This document shows, one piece after another, positions 25,891 through 33,721 of a stretch of DNA of 64,000 bases. The stretch is from Deltaproteobacteria bacterium (lineage in GTDB: Bacteria; Desulfobacterota; Desulfobacteria; Desulfobacterales; GCA-2748835), in NCBI GenBank assembly GCA_002748835.1, contig PDTL01000017.1, positions 1 to 64,000 on the forward strand. The letters run 5' to 3'. Both the position numbers and the translations under genes were made by a program. Within the stretch, counting starts at the first letter, position 1. The number at the start of each line of letters is the position of its first letter. The notes below the pieces were generated by a model. That model worked only from the letters and a program-made list of their open reading frames with translations, had not been told where the DNA came from and ran no database searches.

Positions 25891-26727
25891 TCAGCTTAAA
25901 TGTGACGTCCGATGCATGGGCGTGCGGTGCAGGTGATTGGAGCGAATATCAAACTGAATGTCGTTAATCCCACTGATATTGCTCAAAAAATCGGAAATAT
26001 CGGCTTTTGTTTTACGCACACTGTGGGTCAGCCCAGGCAGCCGAATCATCACGTTTCCCTGACGGCTGCGGATAATCGCAGACTCATACCGACTCCCGAG
26101 CTCGGCTGCAATGGCCGAAGAAAGCGCCGCATCGGCCACGTCCTGCCGGTTCTTCTCCGTGCTCTGGAACCGCTCTGAGGCAGCCATCTCACAGATTTTT
26201 TCTACACAGGCGGCATCACTCAACTCATTGACATTGAGCATCAGGTCGTACATGGCCGCATCCATGGGAACGGTTTTACAGAAATACCGGTTCCATTTGT
26301 CGCGTTCATGGTCTTCCCGTTTCGCGCGCTCCACGGCTTCCTGTTCCGGGATCTGCTCACGATGCATCATTTCCTTTATTCGAAGGGACGCATCGGCCAG
26401 CAGCCGTACTTTCAGGACATGGGGGACGTTCCGCACCAGATAATGCCCGGCCAGACCATGGTAGACCACATTCCCCTCTGTCAGTCGTTTCAGCAGAATG
26501 GCCTTGATTCTGCGGACATGCTGGTGCTTGTCTGCCGTGAACCGTTCCAGCAGCCGGGGGCCGTCATGCAGGGCTGTGTAAAGTTCATGCTGGGACAGAT
26601 GATACTGCTTTGCCGTCTCCTCGAGCACCTCTTTGGATAAGGTCGACAGTCCGAGTGCGGATGCAACACCTTCTGCAATGCGTGCGCCGTGACCATACGA
26701 GGGGCACGACAGGGTAATCAGTGACAT
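25891..26727 (-). CDS. Cytidylate kinase-like family protein
   Basis: The first 200 residues follow the AAA-type cytidylate-kinase-like family, with MSLITLSCPSYGHGARIAEGVASALG in place of the usual ITISRxxGSGG, and EAVERAKREDHERDKWNRYF in the lid region. The nucleotide loop lacks the classical GxGKS. The last 70 residues (ESAIIRSRQGNVMIRLPG ... DIQFDI) look like a small BON-type alpha/beta domain. AAAGGAG precedes the ATG. It may sense or bind nucleotides instead of phosphorylating CMP; catalytic activity is doubtful. Confidence 0.75.
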   Translation of the reverse strand: MSLITLSCPSYGHGARIAEGVASALGLSTLSKEVLEETAKQYHLSQHELYTALHDGPRLLERFTADKHQHVRRIKAILLKRLTEGNVVYHGLAGHYLVRNVPHVLKVRLLADASLRIKEMMHREQIPEQEAVERAKREDHERDKWNRYFCKTVPMDAAMYDLMLNVNELSDAACVEKICEMAASERFQSTEKNRQDVADAALSSAIAAELGSRYESAIIRSRQGNVMIRLPGLTHSVRKTKADISDFLSNISGINDIQFDIRSNHLHRTPMHRTSHLS

Positions 26728-26972
26728 GGTTTCTCCTTTGTAAGATCCGTGGTTTTATCCGAAGATATGCAGGAATCATACCATTTTTAAATCCCCCGCA
26801 ATCTGCTGAATTCTCGTCAACGGGCATCCTGGATTTGCCAACAAGCTATTACAATGTGCAACAGCCAAGTACCCTATCCTGCCCATCCTTCGCCAATAGG
26901 CGTTCTATGAAAGTGTTGCAAATCCGAACAGAGTGTTGATTTCTGCATCATGCCTTCGGTATCCCTGTACCC

Positions 26973-28334
26973 TCAGGTCAGTCCGTATCGTTTCATTTTC
27001 CGCCACAGGGACACCCGGTCAATATCCATAATTTTTGCCGCCTGGGTCCGGTTTCCTTCTGTCTTTTCGAGCACCTGCCGGATATAGCGAATTTCCTGTT
27101 CCTGCAGGGTCGGAAATTCGGATACACCTGTGCCGGAAACGTCCCCTGCGTCGGGACGCAGATATTCCGGCAGACTCTCCACCGTGATCTGATCCGAATT
27201 TTCAAACGCCACTGCGTGTTCGATCACGTTTTCAAGCTCCCGTACATTTCCCGGCCATGTGTGAAGGGAAATCCGGGACAGGGCATCCGGCGAAAAGTCC
27301 TGAATCCGCCGGTGCATTTCCCGGCATTTCATCGAGAGAAAATAGTGGGCGAGCAGCAGCACATCGCCGCCTCTGTCTCGCAGCCTTGGCATCTGCAGGG
27401 CGGCCACGTTCAACCGATAATACAAGTCCTGACGGAACTGGCCTTCGGCGATTGCCGCTTCGAGGTTCCGATGGGTCGCAGCGATGAATCGCACATCCAC
27501 CGGTGCCGGCCGGGTACCGCCCACTCGAAGCACCTCTTTTTCCTGAATCACCCGAAGGAGTTTCATCTGCATGGATGCCGGCATGTCGCCGACTTCATCA
27601 AGAAACACCGTGCCGCCGGACGCAGATTCAATAAGACCGGCTTTTTTTCGGCTGGCGCCGGTAAAGGCGTCTTTCTCATGACCGAACAGTTCATTGGTCA
27701 TCAATTCTTCGGTGAACGATCCGCAGTTGAAGGCGACAAACTGCGCATGCTTCCGGTGACTCTGGGCATGAACAGAGCGTGCAGCCAGCTCCTTTCCCGT
27801 GCCGCTTTCGCCCAGAATCAGGAGATTGATATCTGATGCAGCTGCCTGGTTGATCGTCTCCATCACCCGTTTCATGATCCGGCTCTTCCCGATCATGTGG
27901 CCGGCACCGTCCGAAGAGGCAAGGGCCCTTCTCAGTTCCCTGTTTTCAAGAAACAGGGACCGCTTAAGCAGCGCTTCCCGGACAATCTTCCGGATTTCCT
28001 CGATCCTGTACGGCTTGGCAATATAATAATAGGCCCCGCTTTTCATAGCCATGACCGCTGTATCCACGGTAGCAAATCCCGTGACCACCACCACTTCCGT
28101 ATGCGGATGCAAGAGGCGGGAGGTGCTGAGCACCGCCATGCCATCCGAGTGATCCATCCGCAAATCCGTGATGACCAGATCAAAAACCCGGGACCGCAGT
28201 TGTTCAACCGCCGCGTCTCCGGTTCCCACCGCCGTCACCCGGTATCCTTCTTTTGTGAGAATATGGAAAAGATTCTTCCGGGCAATGGCCTCATCTTCCG
28301 CCAGCAGGATCTCCGGCAGGTGTGCTGCGTTCAT
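26973..28334 (-). CDS. NtrC-family sigma54-dependent response regulator
   Basis: It has a receiver domain (acceptor D57 in DLVITDLRM), an AAA+ domain with Walker A GESGTGKE (175-182) and Walker B GGTVFLDEVGD, and a Fis-type HTH at the C-terminus (GNRTQAAKIMDIDRVSLWRKMKRYGL). The sigma54-contact loop reads DAFTGA, with Asp at 222 for the first Gly of GAFTGA. It activates sigma54 promoters when phosphorylated, presumably by the kinase encoded one base upstream. The target genes are not evident in the window. Confidence 0.95.
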   Translation of the reverse strand: MNAAHLPEILLAEDEAIARKNLFHILTKEGYRVTAVGTGDAAVEQLRSRVFDLVITDLRMDHSDGMAVLSTSRLLHPHTEVVVVTGFATVDTAVMAMKSGAYYYIAKPYRIEEIRKIVREALLKRSLFLENRELRRALASSDGAGHMIGKSRIMKRVMETINQAAASDINLLILGESGTGKELAARSVHAQSHRKHAQFVAFNCGSFTEELMTNELFGHEKDAFTGASRKKAGLIESASGGTVFLDEVGDMPASMQMKLLRVIQEKEVLRVGGTRPAPVDVRFIAATHRNLEAAIAEGQFRQDLYYRLNVAALQMPRLRDRGGDVLLLAHYFLSMKCREMHRRIQDFSPDALSRISLHTWPGNVRELENVIEHAVAFENSDQITVESLPEYLRPDAGDVSGTGVSEFPTLQEQEIRYIRQVLEKTEGNRTQAAKIMDIDRVSLWRKMKRYGLT

Positions 28335-28335
28335 G

Positions 28336-29742
28336 TCAGCGTGTCTCCAATTTTATTTCTACAGTGAATATGCTGCCGGCACCCGGTTTGCTGTCCGCCC
28401 GGATCTGGCCGCCATGTTGCTGGATAATGCCATGGCTGACCGACAATCCCAGGCCGGTTCCCTTTCCAGCCTCCTTGGTGGTAAAAAAAGGATCAATGAT
28501 CCGTTTGAGGTCTTCCGGGGCAATACCGGTTCCCGTATCTGCTACCGAAAACAGGAAAGACGACCGCGCGGGGTCCGCCCATGCCCGAACCGTCAAGGTG
28601 CCGGTATCGCCCATAGCATGGATCCCGTTCACGCACAGATTCATGATCACCTGTTCCATACGCGCCGGGTCCATATCTGCCTCAAGGGTTTCCGGAACAT
28701 CAATCACCACCTGAATACCCGCCGGTATTTCTCCCCGGATCAGTCGCAGGGCCTGGTCCACCACCTCCCGGAACCGGACGCGGCGGATCCCGAAGGCCTG
28801 TTTGCGGGAAAAGGTCAGCAGGGACCGGACAATGTCCCGGGCCCGGTCCACCTCCTGCTCACATTCGGAAAGGCATGCTTTTCTGACCATCGGGTCCTGT
28901 TCCCCGTCTTCCTCAATCAATATCTGGAGGGAGGTTGAAATATTGTTCAGGGGGTTGTTTAACTCGTGGGCAACGCCGGATGTAAGCGTTCCCAGGGATG
29001 CCATCTTTTCCTGCTGACTCAGCACTTCCCCCCGGCGCTTCAGTTCCCTTATCATGACGTTGAGGTTGTCGATAAGCCCTTCAAACTCCCCGCCTCTGGG
29101 AAGCCGGGGGATCAGGGCATCGTCCCCTGAGGTGATCTTTGCAATGCCGCGCTCGATGGCTTTGAGGGGCCTGTCCACATACCGGAACAAAAACAGGCCA
29201 ATGGCGGCAAACATGACCAGCATGCCCGTGAGGGTGAGAAACAGATAGAGCCTCAGGTGGGTGAACAACTCCAGCATCAACCGGTGCTCCCGGTGTACCG
29301 TGCCTTCGATGTACCCGCTAATCTCCTTTCCCATGTCCGTTAGCCGTGCTTCAAATGTGGACAGGTTGGGCAGCGGCGGTTCTCCTTCCAGATAGCTGTC
29401 CAGGTACCGGACATACCCCTGGAGGTCCTGAATCTGATCGCCGAAATCCGATGCTGCCGCAAACCGTCCCAATTCCGTTGCGATCCTGTCCATCTCCTGT
29501 TCTGCCTGCACGGCATATTCCCGCGCCCGTTTCAAATCATCGATATCGTGGCGGCGTATAAATTTTTTTTCATACCGCCGTGTCTCGAAAATCGTTTCCA
29601 GAAGCCGGCTTTCCCGCTCGATCAGCTCCAGTTTCCGGTGCATGACAAACAGATTGGTATAGCTCAACGCCCATACCGTACCACAGATCATGGCAAACAG
29701 AACAAACACCCCGATTATTTTGACGCGTATGGAAAAATGCAA
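28336..29742 (-). CDS. Membrane sensor histidine kinase
   Basis: Two membrane helices (about 8-28 and 168-190) enclose a helical periplasmic domain. HAMP, a short coil, then GVAHELNNPLNNISTSLQIL (H-box), an N-box NLCVNGIHAM, DTGTGI and GKGTGLGLSVSHGI follow. This is the NtrB/ZraS-like HisKA class. The start is TTG at 29742, fixed because the codon before it is the TGA of the ogt gene. AAAGGA lies just upstream. It is the middle gene of an ogt-kinase-regulator operon and the clear partner of the NtrC-type regulator. Confidence 0.93.
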   Translation of the reverse strand: MHFSIRVKIIGVFVLFAMICGTVWALSYTNLFVMHRKLELIERESRLLETIFETRRYEKKFIRRHDIDDLKRAREYAVQAEQEMDRIATELGRFAAASDFGDQIQDLQGYVRYLDSYLEGEPPLPNLSTFEARLTDMGKEISGYIEGTVHREHRLMLELFTHLRLYLFLTLTGMLVMFAAIGLFLFRYVDRPLKAIERGIAKITSGDDALIPRLPRGGEFEGLIDNLNVMIRELKRRGEVLSQQEKMASLGTLTSGVAHELNNPLNNISTSLQILIEEDGEQDPMVRKACLSECEQEVDRARDIVRSLLTFSRKQAFGIRRVRFREVVDQALRLIRGEIPAGIQVVIDVPETLEADMDPARMEQVIMNLCVNGIHAMGDTGTLTVRAWADPARSSFLFSVADTGTGIAPEDLKRIIDPFFTTKEAGKGTGLGLSVSHGIIQQHGGQIRADSKPGAGSIFTVEIKLETR

Positions 29743-30240
29743 TCATCGTATCCTTTCGTATCCATACCGGCGCTCCAGCGCGATCAACTCCTTTTTTACG
29801 GCAAGCCCGCTGGAAAATCCGCCAAGGTCCCCATTTGTGGCGATCACCCGGTGACAGGGGATGATGAGGGGGATCGGGTTTCGGCTGTTGGCCATGCCCA
29901 CAGCCCGGGCTTTTTTCGCGCTGCCCAGTTTTTCGGCCACGTCCTTATAGCTGCGGACCGTTCCGTAGGGAATCCGTGTGAGTTCCTGCCAGACCGATTT
30001 CTGGAAGTCGGTTCCCTGCGGATTGAGCGGCAGGTCAAACCGGCGGCGTTTACCGGACGCGTATGCCGTGATCTGTTCAACGGCGGACGCGAAAAAACCA
30101 TCATCCCGGATCCAGTCCGTATCAACCGAAAAAACGCGCTTTCCATCAGAGGTGTTCAGATGCAGATGAGAAATCCCTTCTGCATCTCCGGCCAGAAGGA
30201 TCTCACATAAAGACGTTGAAAAACAGGTATAGCGTAACAT
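29743..30240 (-). CDS. ogt: Methylated-DNA--protein-cysteine methyltransferase
   Basis: The active site IIPCHRVI and the HTH region GTDFQKSVWQELTRIPYGTVRSYKDVAEKLG are complete, so it can remove O6-alkyl groups from guanine in a suicide reaction. At 165 residues it is the short Ogt form without an Ada domain. AAAGGAG before the ATG at 30240 fixes the start; the 15 extra residues in the ORF track are not used. It ends directly before the TTG start of the sensor kinase. Confidence 0.95.
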   Translation of the reverse strand: MLRYTCFSTSLCEILLAGDAEGISHLHLNTSDGKRVFSVDTDWIRDDGFFASAVEQITAYASGKRRRFDLPLNPQGTDFQKSVWQELTRIPYGTVRSYKDVAEKLGSAKKARAVGMANSRNPIPLIIPCHRVIATNGDLGGFSSGLAVKKELIALERRYGYERIR

Positions 30241-30329
30241 GGGTCGTCTCCTTTGAGGATCGCTTTTGTTGCCGCGTCCTTTCACCCCGTCAAGCGGGTG
30301 TCAGTACATCAGCGGTATTCAAAGCTTCG

Positions 30330-30422
30330 TCAGGACCCCCCGCGGCATCTGGCGCACCCGCTCATGGCGGCCAGGGCGGACCGTTTCAGAAAGGTTCGGC
30401 GATCTAAATTAACGGATGCCAT
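30330..30422 (-). pseudogene. Remnant of a Tat-signal protein
   Basis: With a good GGGAG box, an ATG at 30422 reads MASVNLDRRTFLKRSALAAMSGCARCRGGS and stops. DRRTFLKRSALAAMSG is a twin-arginine signal peptide such as those on periplasmic oxidoreductases. No matching mature protein follows in any frame, so only the 5' end survives. Confidence 0.6.
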
Positions 30423-30669
30423 GGTGATCAGCTCCCATTAGGGTTTAAAAAGATGTGGAAAAAGTCCTGAAGCGTAGTCAGCAATATAGACATCTGTCAA
30501 GCCAGGGATGCAGGACCCAGGGGCACCGCATCTGGAAATCAAACGAGCCAGACCTTGCACTAGCGTATGTTTTCTCATAACATGAACACCTATCGGCGTG
30601 TGGCTGCACATGATCCGAGGTCTATTCACCATTGATCCGATTTTTTTGAAAGGCTTTCAGGTAACGCCC

Positions 30670-32250
30670 ATGGTATCCGGCCCCACATGTCGAACCTGGA
30701 TGACCCGCATGCGGGCAGTGCTGGTTTCCCCCCCAGTCGCCTGCTGGCTAGGACTGGGGGTACTGCAAACCCTTTCGACAATCCATTTGCACCGGTTCAA
30801 TGCCCAGCGCGTGCGGCTCTGTGAATGGCTGAGTGCATCCGGATTTCTGACGCTTCCGCTCGGGGAAGCCCGCAACCAGATGGCCACGTGGCAGACCGCC
30901 TATGACGGCGCCCTGTTTTTTACCGCGACGCTGGGATTCGGGCTGGCTGCGCTGGCCTGGTTGATACTTCAACTTTCTGCGTTTATCCCGCAGCCCCGTC
31001 AGACACGGGTCCGCATCGCCTGTTTCGCTGCAGCAGGGCTTGCCATGGCGGGTTACCTCAACAGCGGCGGCATCCAGGTAACGGCAACCCTCTATACCCT
31101 GATGCCGTTTTTGTCCATGCTCCTGTTCGGGCTGCTGGCGGGAAAACAGACGCCCTCAGCCCTGCCCCACACCCGAACCTGGCGCGTGTGCGCCGGGGGA
31201 GTGGTCCTGTGCCTTTTGTTCCTGCTCCCGGTGTTTGTCCAGGCGTCGTTTCTGGATATCCGCGATTACCTGCTGCTCCGGTCGGATGCGGGCAGAGCCA
31301 TGAACCGGTTCTACTATCACCACACCCTCTATCCGGCGGAAGTGCTCAAGCCCCATGTCCATCGGCAGCTCAAACCACTTGTGGTAAAAGGGGATGTCCC
31401 CGAGCTTGCACGGATCAAACAGCTGCTGGTCCGGCTGGATGCGCTCCCTCTGGATCCCGATCATCCCCCAGACAGGACAGCGCAAGCGGTCAAGGAGCGG
31501 CCGGTGCTGTCCGGGCTGCTCCGCCTCCATGTGACCCCCGATACATGGACCTTCTCGACAGAACGGCAGACACTGTTCAATGCGCCCGCACCAGATCTCA
31601 GTGTCGGCCCCGTACGGGCGCTGCTCCGCCGGGCATCTGAAGCATCTGACCGCATGGGACCGTTTCGTCGCCTGATCCTGATTTCACTGGTGGCCGGGGT
31701 TCCGCTCTTTCTTGGTATCACCCTCATCTGGATCCCCTTTCTGTGTTACCGCAGGGTGATGCCGCACCGGTACGCCCTGCCGGCTGCCGTATTCACGCTT
31801 TCCCTGATAACAGGCGGGGTCACCCTTCCGTTTATTGCCACACCCGGCAGGCAGCTGGATACGGCGCACCTGGCTGACGCCCTTGGATCCACTGACTGGC
31901 GCATCCGCAGAAATGCCCTGATTCACCTGCATGACGCGGGCATTGATCCCTTTTCCCTGCCCGGATGGCAGCCGGCCCTCAACCGGCTGCCGGATCTGAC
32001 AGACCGGTATTATTTTGCCAGATGCCTGGCCCATCATTCCGGACATCAGGCCGATGGTCTCATTGAAACCCTGCTTGACTCACCAGAAATCAACGTGGTC
32101 TGCAAAACCGCCGAAGCCCTGGGTATCCGCGGCCGCCACGCGGATAGGAACCGGCTGTTTACCCTTATCCACACCTCGGATGAAGCCTATGTCCAGTGGT
32201 ATGTGTATCGCGCGTTGCGGAAGCTGGGATGGCGGCAGCGTCTGCCATGA
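30670..32250 (+). CDS. Multi-pass membrane protein with C-terminal HEAT-like repeats
   Basis: About seven hydrophobic segments occupy the first 390 residues, interrupted by a soluble loop of about 150 residues (YYHHTLYPAEVLKPHVHRQ ... VGPVRALLRRASEASD). The last 140 residues carry HEAT/PBS-lyase-like repeats (LADALGSTDWRIRRNALIHLHDAG; LLDSPEINVVCKTAEALGI). I do not recognise the family. In-frame starts exist at 30598, 30610, 30670 and 30700 without a clear ribosome site; 30670 is a compromise. The next gene overlaps its stop, so both are one operon. Confidence 0.7.
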   Translation: MVSGPTCRTWMTRMRAVLVSPPVACWLGLGVLQTLSTIHLHRFNAQRVRLCEWLSASGFLTLPLGEARNQMATWQTAYDGALFFTATLGFGLAALAWLILQLSAFIPQPRQTRVRIACFAAAGLAMAGYLNSGGIQVTATLYTLMPFLSMLLFGLLAGKQTPSALPHTRTWRVCAGGVVLCLLFLLPVFVQASFLDIRDYLLLRSDAGRAMNRFYYHHTLYPAEVLKPHVHRQLKPLVVKGDVPELARIKQLLVRLDALPLDPDHPPDRTAQAVKERPVLSGLLRLHVTPDTWTFSTERQTLFNAPAPDLSVGPVRALLRRASEASDRMGPFRRLILISLVAGVPLFLGITLIWIPFLCYRRVMPHRYALPAAVFTLSLITGGVTLPFIATPGRQLDTAHLADALGSTDWRIRRNALIHLHDAGIDPFSLPGWQPALNRLPDLTDRYYFARCLAHHSGHQADGLIETLLDSPEINVVCKTAEALGIRGRHADRNRLFTLIHTSDEAYVQWYVYRALRKLGWRQRLP

Positions 32251-32891
32251 CGATCCGGCAGGTGAGCATACTCCTTTTCGGGATCGCCGCACTGGAACTC
32301 TGCGGGGCAGGGGTTCACCATCAGACCGGCATGAACCCGCTGATGCTGATCGGTGTCCTGCGATGCGCGGAAACACTGTGGATGATCGGACAGATCCGGC
32401 AGTTTCAGGGCGGTCTTTCCCTGATCGGTCTGTCTGCGGGCAGTATCTGCGCCGGCATCCGGGAGGGATTGAAAGCGACTGTTGCCGTGGGGGTACTGAC
32501 CTTCAGCGTTCATCTGGTTCTGCGTTACTTCGGGTATTCCCTGATCGCCGCCCTTGCGCCGGGATCGGTTCCAGGCCTGTCCCGGATCTTGGCCTTGTTA
32601 GCCATTGGCGGTCTGCTGGCGCCCATTGCCGAAGAAGTGCTGTTCCGGGGAGTCATCTTTGCCTGCCTGCATCGGTATGCCACTGTCACCAAAATCGTGA
32701 TCTCTGCGCTGTGTTTTGCCGGTGTTCATCTTGCCGAAGGATTCAACCCCACCCATATTGCGGGAGGCTTTTTGTTCGGTGTTGTCTATGCGCGATACCA
32801 AAAACTCTCTGCGGCCATGGTCGTCCATTGTGCCGGCAATTGTGCCATTTTTATCAGCGGGTGGCTGCATGCCGCCGGCATGCTGGACTGA
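32247..32891 (+). CDS. CPBP family intramembrane metalloprotease
   Basis: This polytopic protein has APIAEEVLFRGVIFACL, the EExxxR motif of Rce1-like CPBP/CAAX proteases. The downstream histidines are in SALCFAGVHLAEG and AAMVVHCAGNCAIF. All four metal/catalytic positions are kept. Bacterial members process peptides or act in immunity and secretion. The ATG at 32247 overlaps the previous stop (ATGA). It is encoded tail to tail with the CbiR-like gene. The ORF track's earlier start is inside the upstream gene. Confidence 0.85.
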   Translation: MTIRQVSILLFGIAALELCGAGVHHQTGMNPLMLIGVLRCAETLWMIGQIRQFQGGLSLIGLSAGSICAGIREGLKATVAVGVLTFSVHLVLRYFGYSLIAALAPGSVPGLSRILALLAIGGLLAPIAEEVLFRGVIFACLHRYATVTKIVISALCFAGVHLAEGFNPTHIAGGFLFGVVYARYQKLSAAMVVHCAGNCAIFISGWLHAAGMLD

Positions 32892-32899
32892 CCGGAAAT

Positions 32900-33721
32900 C
32901 TACCGGACGTTGTTCCAGGCAGCGACCAGACAGTCAAGTGAACGCCCCAGCCCCGCTGCCTGAAATACCTCAATGGACAGAATACCGGCGTAATCCCTGA
33001 ACCACGAGACAAATCGATTCATCCATTCGTCATCAAAGACAGATAACGGGAGATGATCCTTTCCTCCTGACACGCCATGCCAGTGTACAATGGCGGATTG
33101 ATGCCCCAGGGCTGACCACACGGCAGCCACATCCTGACCAGACAGCATCAGATGGCCCAGGTCAAGACAGACGGATGCACCGGATCTGTCGCAGACGGGA
33201 ACCAGCCATTCCACGGGATACATCAGGGTTTCAAGGGAAATATCACACAGAGAAAGGCCGGTTTTCCGCGAAAGGGCCTCCAGTTGACGAATCGCCTGTT
33301 TCTGCCAGGATGCGAGTGACAGTCGGTCCATATCGGTCGGGGCATCCAGATGAAGGGTCCAGGTTTCAGGGGCCACCGGCTTTATCCTGTCAATCATACG
33401 GGCATACACAGCCAGCGCATGGTCCGGGTCTCGTTGCGATGTCAGGGAGACATCCGTTGGCAGGTGGACATTATACGCGAGACCATCCGTTTCCCTGTAC
33501 CGGCATAAGGCATCGACCACTGCCGTGTCTGGAAGGGCCCACGGTGGTGTCCCTTCAAAAAAGAGGAGTTCCACCGCATCGACATGGTGTCTTAGGATAT
33601 CCACATTCGGCAGGATATCGGCGGGATAGACATAGGACGGCACAGACAGGGAAAACGGATACCGGCCCTTGTGACCATCGGGAAGCCGCAGCCACCCGTT
33701 TTCATGGCGATCAGTTGTCAC
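32900..33721 (-). CDS. cbiR: CbiR-like cobamide-remodelling phosphodiesterase (AP endonuclease 2-type TIM barrel)
   Basis: This xylose-isomerase-like barrel of about 270 residues opens with LSVPSYVYPADILPNVDILRHHVDAVELLFFEG and YNVHLPTDV, close to what I know of CbiR. CbiR hydrolyses the nucleotide loop of foreign cobamides to cobinamide phosphate so the lower ligand can be exchanged. Metal-site residues appear in ISLETLMYPVEWL, VCLDLGHLM, VHWHGV and SIEVF. The start is GTG at 33721, overlapping the stop of the hybrid kinase by 11 bases. The two importers and cbi genes in this window fit the assignment. A generic sugar-phosphate isomerase is the alternative. Confidence 0.72.
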   Translation of the reverse strand: MTTDRHENGWLRLPDGHKGRYPFSLSVPSYVYPADILPNVDILRHHVDAVELLFFEGTPPWALPDTAVVDALCRYRETDGLAYNVHLPTDVSLTSQRDPDHALAVYARMIDRIKPVAPETWTLHLDAPTDMDRLSLASWQKQAIRQLEALSRKTGLSLCDISLETLMYPVEWLVPVCDRSGASVCLDLGHLMLSGQDVAAVWSALGHQSAIVHWHGVSGGKDHLPLSVFDDEWMNRFVSWFRDYAGILSIEVFQAAGLGRSLDCLVAAWNNVR

